Of a DNA stretch of 64,000 bases, positions 42,921 through 53,383 are shown one piece after another. Position 1 is the stretch's first letter, and each line of letters begins with the position of its first letter. The stretch comes from Trileptium ribeirensis. Its lineage: Eukaryota > Nematoda > Enoplea > Enoplida > Thoracostomopsidae. The notes beneath the pieces were generated by a model, which worked only from the letters and a program-made list of their open reading frames with translations, did no database searches and was not told the origin of the DNA. The DNA lies in the NCBI GenBank assembly GCA_030248225.1, contig JASANE010026487.1:35464-99463 (forward strand), read 5' to 3'. Both the position numbers and the translations under genes were made by a program.

Positions 42921-44139
42921 CTTAACTAAACTGACTTCCACCAATTTAGGGCGGCCGTGTGAGGCCCCTGTAGCATTTCAACCGACCGGGGAAGACCGTA
43001 AAGGACACTGGTCAGGTGCGATGGAGACCTTCGGAACACGGGTCAGTCCGATTGTCCTAACTTCGTTCAAAATTCGAGAGCGTATGTGTACCCTAGTATC
43101 TTTAGAGGCCGGGGAAGACCGTAAAGGACACTGGCCAGGAGAAGGGAAACGTCGGGCAATGAGCCGCTGCGATGGCCCGAGCTCCGCTCAAAATTATAGT
43201 TTATGTGTAGGATCAAATTCGAAAAGAGTTCGGTCCCTAAGTGTAGGAGCCGTAGGGCCCGACCGGGTCGGGAGCCGCGGTTATCGTTTGTCGTTGCATA
43301 GTAGCTCAAACCGGCAGGTGAATATGTGTGTGCTTGAGTCTGAGTCGGCTAGAACCGACACCACGGGAATGTGTGTAGAACCGGGGGTAGAGACTGTGCA
43401 GCATGTGAGTGAAACAGGTTCGGGGCTACACGGAGATAACGCCGAGCCGAGTGCCGAAAACATTACAAACCTGGAACATCACGATAATCGAGCTGGAATT
43501 AATGAAACTATGGAACCTAATGATAATATAACGGAACCCAATGATACTGACGGAGAACCTAGCAACCTAAAGAAGAACCATGCGGATAAGAAAGAACCAA
43601 TAGTAACCAGCAAAAGCTCGAAGATTGTGGTAATAACACCTATGGTAAATAACATGGCACAGAGAACAAACTCAACGGAAAACCAACGACTAGAGAGCGA
43701 AACAAAACTCGTAGCATGTCAACTGAGCACAGAAGAAGCCCACGCACTAGGGATCAGCTCGACCGGATCGCCGGTTGATTTGACCACGATAATTGAACGA
43801 GCTTTAAAATCACCTGAACCACTAGGGAAGGCAGACACTATTTGGAAAGTTGGCCTGGACACCGCGACTAACAACACCGATACAGATTTGATAGCATTTA
43901 AGTACAAGTTAGATCACAGGAATACTCGGATGCACCAACAACAGATATTAGACATCATACTGAGGAAATTGCACGCCTTAGATAGCACCAGTGAAATAGT
44001 GGAACCACTGATTTTGCAAGCATTACCCGAAAAGGACCGGATTCAGAATTTGTACCAGCAGTTAAACCTGAATGTCACGGAAAATTCCCCCATTACATTC
44101 TCGCACTACCTGTGCCACGTTCTGGGGAAGATCGGATGA
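42433..44139 (+). CDS. Element 2 unknown ORF between gag and env
   Basis: 568 codons from an ATG at 42433. The first ~390 codons are low-complexity with repeated MEPN-type words and two copies of GEDRKGHW, and resemble expanded repeat more than a folded domain. The last ~150 codons look like real protein, rich in predicted helix (HRNTRMHQQQILDIILRKLH, then VEPLILQALPEKDRIQNLY). Its stop overlaps the next start as ATGA at 44136-44139, which would allow termination-reinitiation. No family recognised. It may be a Gag-related or Env-leader protein. Confidence 0.5.
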   Translation: MEPKEPNDPDVPSEKYGRWPFGLRGPINRASVSSNDPNAGTCNPSQAAAHRMEPKNLMDGEPNGMEPRETPFGIRGPINRGRVFGNGSSAGTVQPGEATFYRLIQNCICEAEPEEPAEELMDLMEPNGFADTENLMEPSGWNGIPRNREPKELNELNLADASNLTKLTSTNLGRPCEAPVAFQPTGEDRKGHWSGAMETFGTRVSPIVLTSFKIRERMCTLVSLEAGEDRKGHWPGEGKRRAMSRCDGPSSAQNYSLCVGSNSKRVRSLSVGAVGPDRVGSRGYRLSLHSSSNRQVNMCVLESESARTDTTGMCVEPGVETVQHVSETGSGLHGDNAEPSAENITNLEHHDNRAGINETMEPNDNITEPNDTDGEPSNLKKNHADKKEPIVTSKSSKIVVITPMVNNMAQRTNSTENQRLESETKLVACQLSTEEAHALGISSTGSPVDLTTIIERALKSPEPLGKADTIWKVGLDTATNNTDTDLIAFKYKLDHRNTRMHQQQILDIILRKLHALDSTSEIVEPLILQALPEKDRIQNLYQQLNLNVTENSPITFSHYLCHVLGKIG

Positions 44140-46358
44140 TAGTGAAAACACTATTCTACCGTAGGGTCATAGCTGTGTTGGAGCGGATATGCCATGCCCA
44201 CCAGTTGCTCAGAGCTCGGGTGGCTGGAACGGCCCGAGTCGACCGACGGCGGGACGCTGCCGTTTTGTCAGGGCTGTTAGGGTTCGCATCTCCGTTCCTG
44301 CACACTATGCCTGGGATACACGTTAGCAGTAGCATGTTGAAACACCTGGAGGGACTTTTGGAGATCGTTGCCCGGGTCATTAACTCAATGAGCATTACAC
44401 AGGCAATCACGGAGGTATACCGATCTCAGATTCCTATTCTCCAGACATGCATCATGTGCGAGGAACGACACAATATAAACTTCATGCCTAGGGAAGAGTG
44501 TGCTTTTATCACCTACCACGGCGAATGGGACTATACTGGAAATTTGTCCGCAGATTATGGAACCATTAGAAGAGACGGGACAGTATCCATTCGACCAGGT
44601 AGCACACAGGGATTACACACGGCATACGAACTCATAGCGTATAGGGAAGCCAACTTAAAGTTCCTAGAAACTATAATGAGCGCACCGTACCTATTAGACC
44701 ACCTAGTTACGGAGTTTGACGAAACCGGGCCCAAGGTTCCGGCGCAGTCACTACATCACCTTGTGTACGCTATAATAGCTAACGCCCTTTTTATTGACAT
44801 GGATAGTAAACCGAAGCGCGAGGAACTATTATACTTACGACTACTATGGTTGCGTAAGCCCGCTCAAAATATTTGGCAAAATGACCCAATGGACGACTTA
44901 AACCAGGTTGCAAACATGGACCATGACGCGGACATAACATTCATCGACGAAGAGGAACTTGAAAGTGAGTTGAGTGCAGTACTCAGTGACGCCAGCGATG
45001 ACGAATTTGACATGCCAGCAATTGACTCATTTGACTCCGACGACCTCATTTCTGAGCTAAGTCTCTCCATAAACACCGAAATTGCCAGCAATGGACATGA
45101 CAATACAAACGACAGAAGGGACCGGGCATCACCGATCAGGTCGGTACGGTCCTCCCCAAACGTATTTGGACAGGGTATTGAAGCTGCAGTCGGATTGCTA
45201 AATAAGGGAATTAAAGTAATGGGCTTGCTACTTGCTCTGCTGATCCTTCATCAGTTAGGACGAACTCACGCAATTGCTACACCGTTTTCGGACCAAGTCG
45301 CACGCTTAGGAGCTATGGTAAATCAACAAGTGGGCACGCTAATTGAACCGCAAGGCCTAGTAATAACCGCTTCGCAATCTACCTTTTTACCAATAATTTT
45401 ACGGTTATCCTTAGATGGACTACAACCCAGCAGGCAAGCCACTGGTATGGCGTGGTGTGTATACACTCCTCGGGGTAAACCATGTTTGGGGAACTGCTGT
45501 CCCAACCCAAATTGTACTACCATGCCGGATTTACAACAGAAAGTACAGGAATTAGAAAGAGAATTAAGGAGCACCTATCAAGGTGTATTGGACACTAGCT
45601 ATTACATGGCACTGATGCGCGAATATTGCGAAGAGAATTCTCATCTTTGTGAGGAACTTAAGATTAGAAAGAAACGATTTCTCGCTGCATTAGCTGGAGC
45701 CGCAGGCGTAGTAACAGGATTTCTAGGTGTAGGTGTAGCGTTCACCAACGCTGTACACCTTAAGGACTTAAATAAGCAGGTGCTAGCGTTATCTAAGGAA
45801 ATGAGGAACACATATAATGTCGCCTATGGAAATTCGCGAGCGATCATGAAATTAACGCACGCTAATGAAGAACTGTACTCATTTCTACATCATGAGATGC
45901 AGGAAGTAGTCACTATGATCGACCAAGTAAGGTGCCAGGAGCAACGCTATGTAACTGAGGTTCACCGCGAGCTAGTTAACCATATGTTTCGCACCAGCCT
46001 TAGATCATCGGTTGATGCCGTCATAGAAGCCATGATGAGCGGTCAATTATCGCCTAAGGTGGTGGACGCATCTACGCTTAAGAACCTATTTCAGAAGAAT
46101 TCGCAGATAGCGCAGACCATTTTAATACGCGAGCCTGCATTGGCATACCAATTTGGGCAAATCTACCCAGTGCACATCGATCTAGGCTCATTCAAATTTG
46201 CATTTATACTGCGGGTGCCATTGGTCACGTCGGACGACGTCCGACCCTACTTCCGAATCTACAACGTAGGCTGGAATGTTCCGGAACGCAGCGCTCACAT
46301 CAAATTACCATTGCCTGATTACGCTACCCGAATCGAACGAGCGGGTACGAAGTATTAA
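44136..46358 (+). CDS. env: Element 2 Env-like fusion glycoprotein, N-terminal part
   Basis: The ATG at 44136 overlaps the preceding stop. Codons 1 to about 360 are a soluble, partly acidic region of unknown family. At 45219 an internal ATG begins a signal-peptide-like hydrophobic segment (GLLLALLILHQLG), so mature Env may start there. A cysteine cluster follows (CVYTPRGKPCLGNCC). RKKR, a furin-type site, is at about codon 511, followed by a 24-residue glycine/alanine-rich hydrophobic segment placed like a fusion peptide, then a heptad-repeat-like helix. The layout matches class I fusion proteins of errantiviruses and the baculovirus F family. The frame closes at 46358 before the membrane anchor; the rest lies in another frame. 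Confidence 0.75.
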   Translation: MIVKTLFYRRVIAVLERICHAHQLLRARVAGTARVDRRRDAAVLSGLLGFASPFLHTMPGIHVSSSMLKHLEGLLEIVARVINSMSITQAITEVYRSQIPILQTCIMCEERHNINFMPREECAFITYHGEWDYTGNLSADYGTIRRDGTVSIRPGSTQGLHTAYELIAYREANLKFLETIMSAPYLLDHLVTEFDETGPKVPAQSLHHLVYAIIANALFIDMDSKPKREELLYLRLLWLRKPAQNIWQNDPMDDLNQVANMDHDADITFIDEEELESELSAVLSDASDDEFDMPAIDSFDSDDLISELSLSINTEIASNGHDNTNDRRDRASPIRSVRSSPNVFGQGIEAAVGLLNKGIKVMGLLLALLILHQLGRTHAIATPFSDQVARLGAMVNQQVGTLIEPQGLVITASQSTFLPIILRLSLDGLQPSRQATGMAWCVYTPRGKPCLGNCCPNPNCTTMPDLQQKVQELERELRSTYQGVLDTSYYMALMREYCEENSHLCEELKIRKKRFLAALAGAAGVVTGFLGVGVAFTNAVHLKDLNKQVLALSKEMRNTYNVAYGNSRAIMKLTHANEELYSFLHHEMQEVVTMIDQVRCQEQRYVTEVHRELVNHMFRTSLRSSVDAVIEAMMSGQLSPKVVDASTLKNLFQKNSQIAQTILIREPALAYQFGQIYPVHIDLGSFKFAFILRVPLVTSDDVRPYFRIYNVGWNVPERSAHIKLPLPDYATRIERAGTKY

Positions 46359-46438
46359 AATTACACGCATGCAACACGCGACCAGGTATTGCATTCTGCG
46401 AAATACACGCATTAGCTACGAACCATACATCGCGCTGT

Positions 46439-47308
46439 TTGGACTGGATTATCATGGGCGAGGACGCTCCAGAGGAAGCTCGCCAACTTTGCAAGAATAG
46501 TGCATTGGTCGGGCCAATGGCACACCATACAGACGTCTACACCACGGCCCAAGGAGTGCTAATTCGAACTGCTGAAAGTAAGGCTGTCGTCTCCAAGAAG
46601 AAACATCTTAGCCACGTTACCCGAGGAGAGACGATTAACATCGCTGACAACGGAGTTTTGTGGTTATCACACAACAACTATGCCCAGCTCGTGGTCGGGC
46701 CACTTATGCTGGCTAGCACACTAGACGCGCAGGAAGTCACAAACCATATTGGACCCAACATCACGGTCCATGACTTTCCGGACATACCGCTCAAACCAAT
46801 TGCTTGCAGCTCGTTGGAACACGCTAAAGCGACGAACTTACAAGTCCAACAAATAGCGACGAACTTACAAGTCCAACAAATAGCAGACGAGCAGTTGAAG
46901 AAGGTAATTGACTTCCCATACATCACTACCACTGGCGTAGCTCCTTACTTATGGATGCTCATCGTGCTAGCAATTGCCGGAATAGGGGCAATAATCTACT
47001 TTAGGAAGAAAGCTGGATTCTGTCCTAAATGTATAAAGGGACGCCTACAGCGTTGGTGGCAACAACGACCATGTGCCCGGGAGGAACTAAGGCGACCCGA
47101 ATTGCACATCAAGACGGACAATGAGTATGGCACCGCAAACATGCCCCGACCAACGGTTTCAGCTCCAGCTGTTTCCACCGAACACCTCGAATTACGTACA
47201 ACGAGTCCTCGCCGTTCAGCACGGATAAACGCTACTAACGAAGACGAAAGCGTCGTTCTAGTAGAGCCCACTGAATTATTCGCAGTATCTGAGCGATCCC
47301 AACGCTGA
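46439..47308 (+). CDS. env: Element 2 Env-like protein, C-terminal part with membrane anchor
   Basis: No ATG is needed; this is a continuation of Env in a different frame, so a frame change lies between about 46330 and 46440. It carries the end of the ectodomain with cysteines, a 27-bp in-frame duplication at 46829, one clear transmembrane segment (LWMLIVLAIAGIGAIIYF, near 46945-46998), then a basic tail starting with FCPKC and about 90 residues of cytoplasmic sequence. It ends only 48 bp before the protease frame, directly upstream of pol. A typical Env would be downstream of pol. Confidence 0.7.
   Translation: MDWIIMGEDAPEEARQLCKNSALVGPMAHHTDVYTTAQGVLIRTAESKAVVSKKKHLSHVTRGETINIADNGVLWLSHNNYAQLVVGPLMLASTLDAQEVTNHIGPNITVHDFPDIPLKPIACSSLEHAKATNLQVQQIATNLQVQQIADEQLKKVIDFPYITTTGVAPYLWMLIVLAIAGIGAIIYFRKKAGFCPKCIKGRLQRWWQQRPCAREELRRPELHIKTDNEYGTANMPRPTVSAPAVSTEHLELRTTSPRRSARINATNEDESVVLVEPTELFAVSERSQR
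46829..46882 (+). repeat. 27-bp perfect tandem duplication inside env
   Basis: gcgacgaacttacaagtcca and seven more bases are repeated exactly (46829-46855 and 46856-46882), adding nine in-frame residues just outside the membrane anchor. The perfect identity indicates a recent event. Confidence 0.9.
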
Positions 47309-47356
47309 GGACATCGCACCGTAGCATACCACCGACAGGTCAACGCGATACATCAT

Positions 47357-47960
47357 ATGGACGCACCCTTGCTAATCAACGCATTTGTGTACCGCACGCC
47401 AGTACTTACACTAATAGATACAGGGGCAGATGTTTCCATCGTGTCCCAATACTTGGTAAATAAATTAGGCCTCCAGCCGCAACCTGACGATTCCACTAGG
47501 ATAGTATCTGCCACCAAACAGGAATTAGCCTTGGACGGCAGCATAAGTGTACCTTTGTCGATCGGGTCCATAAAGGTACAAACTGAATTCTTTGTCACTA
47601 AAACAGCACCTTATCACTGCATCATAGGAACAAATTTCATGTCCCAGTTGCCAAAGTGCATCATAAATTTTAAGGAACGTTGCTTAGAAATAGCAGTGGA
47701 TGAGGAAGAAGCTAGAACGGTACGACCCACCACTAATAGCAGTAATGTGTCGGAAGCTTACTACAATAGAACCAAACACCGAAACATTTATTAATGCGAT
47801 ACCCGAAATAGCTGAAACAGGAGTAGGACCGGCACTGTTCGTGCCTGCACCGGAAATGGTAGATATTGCAATGGCTCACGCATTAGTATTAAGAAGCCAA
47901 AGAACCATACCAATCGCAGTAATAAACTTTGGAAACACACCAGTCACTATTTACGCCTGA
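47357..47960 (+). CDS. pol: Element 2 Pol protease region (interrupted)
   Basis: The ATG at 47357 starts an aspartic protease with the active-site word DTGADVSIV (about 47420-47446) and the second hairpin motif HCIIGTNFM near 47616. The frame ends at 47794; homologous-looking sequence runs on in another frame to a TGA at 47958 and then through further stops. The protease would release Gag and Pol products. It lies 48 bp after Env and about 5 kb from Gag, whereas Gypsy protease normally follows Gag directly. Confidence 0.8.
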
Positions 47961-48196
47961 CAAACGATAGGTCACATTGAGGTAATGATGAACCCCAATG
48001 TGCAGTTCCTGACAGACACAAACAAGAATTTAATCCGGTATGAGGAGCACAAACCTGCCAAGCAATTAAATAATGCATATCAAACATTACTGCACATCCT
48101 GAAAGAATCATCCAACACATAGAGGCAGGGAAAAGGTCAATTGACCATGAAAGAGCTCAAACGGTCCTAAGTAAAATAGATTTTGACAAGACCCTA

Positions 48197-48706
48197 TTGT
48201 CACCGTTTGAGCTGAAACAGTTGAAAACCGCGATTGCTGAAAAGGCGGATGTCTTCAGCACGCACGATTTTGATTTAGGACGCTACACAGAACATAGGCA
48301 CCGCATAGAGACCGGAGATGCTAAGCCAATCAAGCAAGCACCGTATCGATTAGCACATTCCTTACGCGAACCGCTTAGAGAGGAACTCAATAGTATGCTA
48401 GATGCGGGACTAATATCACCATCGAGCTCAGCTTGGGGATCACCAATAGTGTATGTAACCAAGAGTGACGGCTCACTCCGACTCTGTGTGGACTTCCGGA
48501 AGGTAAACACGGTAGCAGAACAAGACGCATATCCACTACCTAGAATAGATGATATTCTGGGATGTCTCAGGAATACTAAGCTAATGTCCAGCTTAGATCT
48601 AAATAAGGGTTTCTGGCAACTAGAAATAGACCCAGAAACTAAGGACAAAACATCCTTCGTAACGGTTCATGGGCAATACGAATACAACGTCCTACCATTT
48701 GATTAA
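48197..48706 (+). CDS. pol: Element 2 reverse transcriptase, N-terminal half
   Basis: Same frame as the protease start. Typical Ty3/Gypsy fingers and palm entry: SAWGSPIVYVTKSDGSLRL, VDFRKVNTV, YPLPRIDD and SLDLNKGFWQLE. It stops at 48704 inside the block that normally reads on into the FGL-type motif, and continues in another frame. Confidence 0.88.
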   Translation: MSPFELKQLKTAIAEKADVFSTHDFDLGRYTEHRHRIETGDAKPIKQAPYRLAHSLREPLREELNSMLDAGLISPSSSAWGSPIVYVTKSDGSLRLCVDFRKVNTVAEQDAYPLPRIDDILGCLRNTKLMSSLDLNKGFWQLEIDPETKDKTSFVTVHGQYEYNVLPFD

Positions 48707-51700
48707 ACTCGTCCCCAGGAGCTTTCCAACGTTGCATGTCCATGATTTTAAAGGGGTTAGAGTGGGAAAAATGTTTAATCTATATCGACGACATATTAGT
48801 CTTTTCGCCAACATTCGAAGATCACTTAGCAGACCTAATTAGAGTTTTCGATCGTTTTCGCAGAGCAAATTTAAAATTAAAACCATCAAAATGCCACTTT
48901 GGCCGAGGCAGCTTAAAGTATTTAGGACACATAATCAGCACAGAAGGCGTAAAACCAGACCCATAAAAGGCAATCGCGATCGAGGAATTTAAACGTCCTG
49001 AGACACTGAAGCAGCTTCAAAGTTTCCTGGGACTAGTAGGTTACTATTACAAATTCATACCAAGCTACTCAGATATATGTGAACCACTAAACGAACTAAA
49101 GCGCAAGGATGCAGTATTTAAGTGGACTCCTAAGTGCGAGGACGCCTTTAAGAAGTTAAAACAGGCGCTACTGGATGAAGCCGTGCCGGTGCACCCCGAT
49201 TTTACACAGCCGTTCATTTTACAGACGGACGCATCAGGATATGCAATGGGCGCAGTGCTCTCGCAGAAAACTAAACAAGGCCTTAAACCCATTGCATATG
49301 CAAGCAGGGCTCTATTAGATTATCAACGCAGGTACCGCGCAATCAAAGCCGAAGCTCTTGCAATCAGATGGGCAGCGTTACACTTCAAGCATTATTTGGT
49401 AGGGCACAAATTTCATGTCGAAACCGATCATAAGCCGCTAAAAGCCCTGTTTGACAAGCCGCCTAGGAACTCACGCTTATCCCAATGGCGCAGTGAACTA
49501 CTACTTGAATTCGGAGGATTTGAAATATTATATAGACCAGGTAAAGAAAACGGCAATGCCGATGCGTTGTCGCGGGATCCTAGATACGATCCATCTATTG
49601 GCGAGGAACAAGGAGATACTTATGAAATATTGATGATGGGTCGAGGACGACCCACCGGACCTCGCCCACCAACAACCTGCGCAGCATGGGATCAATCGCA
49701 CCTGCCGTATCCCGTACGCACGGTGACACCGCTCGCAGTTGGGGCGCCAACAGCAGTAATAGGAAGTCCGATAGCTCCCCCAGGACAGCCAAACCCCGAG
49801 GCAATCCCATCGCAACTAGTTCCCGACACGCAGATAACTACAGTACCCCCAGCGACGCTAACACAGCAAGCAGCCACGCTCAGTGCTATCCCAGTTAGAA
49901 TGGATCCAGGAGGAACACCGGCAATGCCAGTACACACTACAACTATCTCGGGTTCTGGAGTCGGACCTCAGGCTCGAGGATCTAAAAGGCCACACCGGCC
50001 TGAATCAGAAACTGTAGGACTAAGAGCAACCACACCACCAACAGAGCAAGAGTTCGATAGGCTCATGAAACTAATGATGCACTATGAAACTGAAATTTTG
50101 CCAACAGTTAGGATCGAGGAAGCACAGGATACTCACGAAAACATATATCTACCATTCTTTTCAGACCTCCCAGATTTTGATCTAGTACGGCTCTTGCCGT
50201 ACATCCAAAGAAATGACCCAGAACTGGGTCCAATTTGGTGGTATCTATACAACAAAACACGGCCTAAGGCCGAGTTGGGCGCACTAAGAATAGAAATGCG
50301 AGCTCATTACTTCGAGCTAGCTCAGGACACCAAAATATTATACATGCATCCGTTACAGCCAGGTGACGTAAATTACAAACTGTGCGTCCCAATTACACTA
50401 GTACAACAGGTACTCAAACACGAACATAACACCTTATATGGAGGACATCCTGGCCGCGATCGACTACTAGCAAAATTAAAACAATTCTACTACTGGAAGG
50501 GTATGTCGGAACACGCACAGCAATGGATCAGGCGATGCACTCTATGCCAATCCGCAAAGGATCCAACCACTGGATTGGGTAGGGTTCCGTTGGCAAATCA
50601 ACCAATGTATCGTGTATTCGTAGACATACTCGATATTCAAGTTCGGTCGCAAGCGGGTAACCGCTATGTTATTGCGTTCATCGATCAATTCACAAAGTTC
50701 GCAATAGCAGTGGCAATAAGGCACCAGGATGCACACGCAGCCGCACACATATTCTTATATGAGGTAGTGAACAAGTATGGAGCTCCTCGGGAGCTATACT
50801 CTGACAGAGGAGGTGCTTTCACCGCCCATATGTTTGAAAACCTGTGTCAAGAAATGCACATATTTCGGCACATGAGTTTAGCTTATCACCCTCAGGCAAA
50901 TGGTGAAATTGAGAGATTTAATAGGACCCTACTATATTTGTTACGAGTCAGTGTACCACAAAATGATCACCACTCATGGGATGTATCATTACCGTATCGC
51001 ATCATGGCTTATAATTCATCAGTACACACAGCAACGAAATACCCACCGTTCTTGCTCATGCATGGATTCTATCCTACGCTCCCCGGAGAATACGACACGC
51101 ATAGTACAGCTACAGGATACACCGGAGCTCATTCCTACAGGGCCAACGCGCAGCGCTGGATGGCTTCTATTAGGGAACGCGCATACCAATCAATGAGAGC
51201 CGCCCAGGAAGTAAATCGGCTAAGGTACAATAGGCGAACTCGCGAACCGCGCTATCAAACAGGTGAATTAGTCTGGGTTTATAGGCACGACACCACACCA
51301 GGAACATCTAGGAAACTTACACCCCATTGGTGCGGGCCATACGAAATACTAGGGATCACGCCGCCACGCATGCGTGTAAGGATGCATTCTAATCCGGAAG
51401 GTATGGCACATGTCGTGCACATTAATAGGATAAAACCATGTTTTAGGGCATTAGATCCAGTACCAAACGTAGGAGACTGGCTAGGTCAAGTACACGCTTC
51501 CGTATTGGAAAGGGGTTTAAACGAACCAACCCAACGAATTATCGCTGATAGGGATTTTGTTACTGAAATAGAACTCGTGGACGAAGTAGCAGTGCGTACT
51601 GTAAGAACAGCTGTCAGTGATAGTTCAGACACCGAGAGTATAGAAATGGGTGACCCTAACGATCCTAACTTATATCGCCGGACTTATGCTGAGATTGAGG

Positions 51701-53241
51701 CAGAACAAGCAGCAATGGAGCACATTGAGTATCGGACGGACGATTACGAGCCGCAAAACCCAAGGACGGTCAGGAATCGGATTCCTCTGACTGATCCAGA
51801 TAGAGAAATAGAACCCTCTTGGCCACCAATATCACAGGAACAGGTTACTAGCCAAGAGGCTTTCTCATACATACCAGAACCTGGTAGCCGAGACACGCAG
51901 GTAGAATACGGACAACATACGGTACCAGTAACCACGATGGAAAGAATAGTGGCCACCAGCGAGGAAGTTCCATTCGGTGTACCGACTGTAGGAGTAGGCA
52001 TACTTGAAGGACAACACTTCTATCCCGCGGATATTACGCTGTCCACTACACCTCGAGGAGCTTCAGGTGGAATCGTCGTACCTGGTCCATACACTTCAGG
52101 AGACCTACGCTATGCAATTATGCTCGCTGCTCAGGACCATCCGTTGTTTCAATCACGACCAGCTGAACATATTATGGCCTCGCGGCTGCGGGTACCAATG
52201 GAAATGTCAACTCAAACTGTAGGGGACTATACAACAACACGTCCTTATAGCGCTCCACCAGCAGCTGCCGACAGACCTATGTCTCCCCATCAATATGTTT
52301 TCCGCGAGGTGGCTTTTACTCAACCACCAGGGTCACCGATGTCCAGCTATCTATCAGAGACATCCGGCGAGGACACTACCGCGGATGTGGGAGCAGTTGA
52401 AGCAGACGACGAGTTAACTGGCCAGACATCACAGGAGCCCTCTTCAGCTGAACGACGTGGTCGAACGGGACAAGAAACATCCAGCAGTAGTTCTCGAACA
52501 CCTACTACGCAACCAGGAACCTCCGACTCACTAAGTGAATTCGCGCTTGCGGAATCAAGTAGTGAACCACCCGCCCACCGAATGGGAATCGTTCATGCGG
52601 TAACCTTAGATACCTCTCCCCGCACACGAGCATCGACAGAAGAACGAGGGAAGGCACTTATTGGACGGGCCACTCTGCGGAAACGAATCACGCCAGCACG
52701 AGGAAGTTCAACCATCCAGTTTGGTACTACTGACCAGCCAGGACCATCCACGGTAACCATCACAGAGCAGGTACATCCAACTACTGCTGCTACTACCTCC
52801 TCAGTAATAATACGCCTTAGTACGACTTAGGCGACGGTCCCAACCAGACACTTACTACATCGCCAGGCCAGGGATCGGATCTTTAGACCATACGGCGCAG
52901 CATCAGACGAAGAGGTCGGAAACGCCCTGCGTAGATCCATACGTGTAACTTTCCAGGAACCAACGACCATCACTGAAGCAGCAGGAGCATCAACTAGGCT
53001 AGCCTCTACCATACGCACGCAATCCACCACTGTCACCACTTCAATGACAAGTGTACCAACACCAACGCCACGACAACCGTTAACCAATAGACGCTCGCCA
53101 GGTGGGACCCAGTCACCGACCTCATTTCCCCACTATCCTTCCAGCCAGAAATTACACCCTGCAGCTTGGCGACGACGAACACCCCGACCACCACCCTATG
53201 AAGAGTCCGACTCGGACGACCCTGACCTACGGGTGGACTAA
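48707..53241 (+). CDS. pol: Element 2 RT C-half, RNase H, integrase and long C-terminal tail
   Basis: Catalytic YIDD is at about 48783 (CLIYIDDILVFSPTFEDHL). A TAA at 48964 interrupts, and the frame then reopens. RNase H shows TDASGYAMGAVLSQ, KAEALAI and TDHKPL. The integrase has a zinc domain (HEHNTLYGGHPG, CTLC) and a core with the first Asp in VDILDI, then SDRGGAF and GEIERFNR. A GPY/F-like module contains VWVYRHDTTPGTSRKLTPHW and ends near 51440. About 460 more codons of P/S/T/E-rich sequence follow to a TAG at 52828, after which the same frame stays open and protein-like to 53241. Tail function unknown. Ty3/Gypsy, errantivirus-like. Confidence 0.88.
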
Positions 53242-53383
53242 ACCTAATCACACCCGCACGTACCTCAACACAAGTGAACACAACAGGCCAACCAAAAGGG
53301 GGGTAGAAGAGGGTCCAGGAATACATTCACAGGGAAATAAGACTATCTTTACCCTCAGACTTATTTCGGTATACACATTATAG
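53242..53383 (+). promoter_or_regulatory. Spacer with internal polypurine tract and splice-acceptor-like site
   Basis: aaaaggggggtagaagaggg at about 53293 is a better polypurine tract than the aagaga before the 3' LTR. The next gene's ATG at 53384 directly follows tatacacattatag, which could be a 3' splice site for a subgenomic RNA. Confidence 0.5.
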
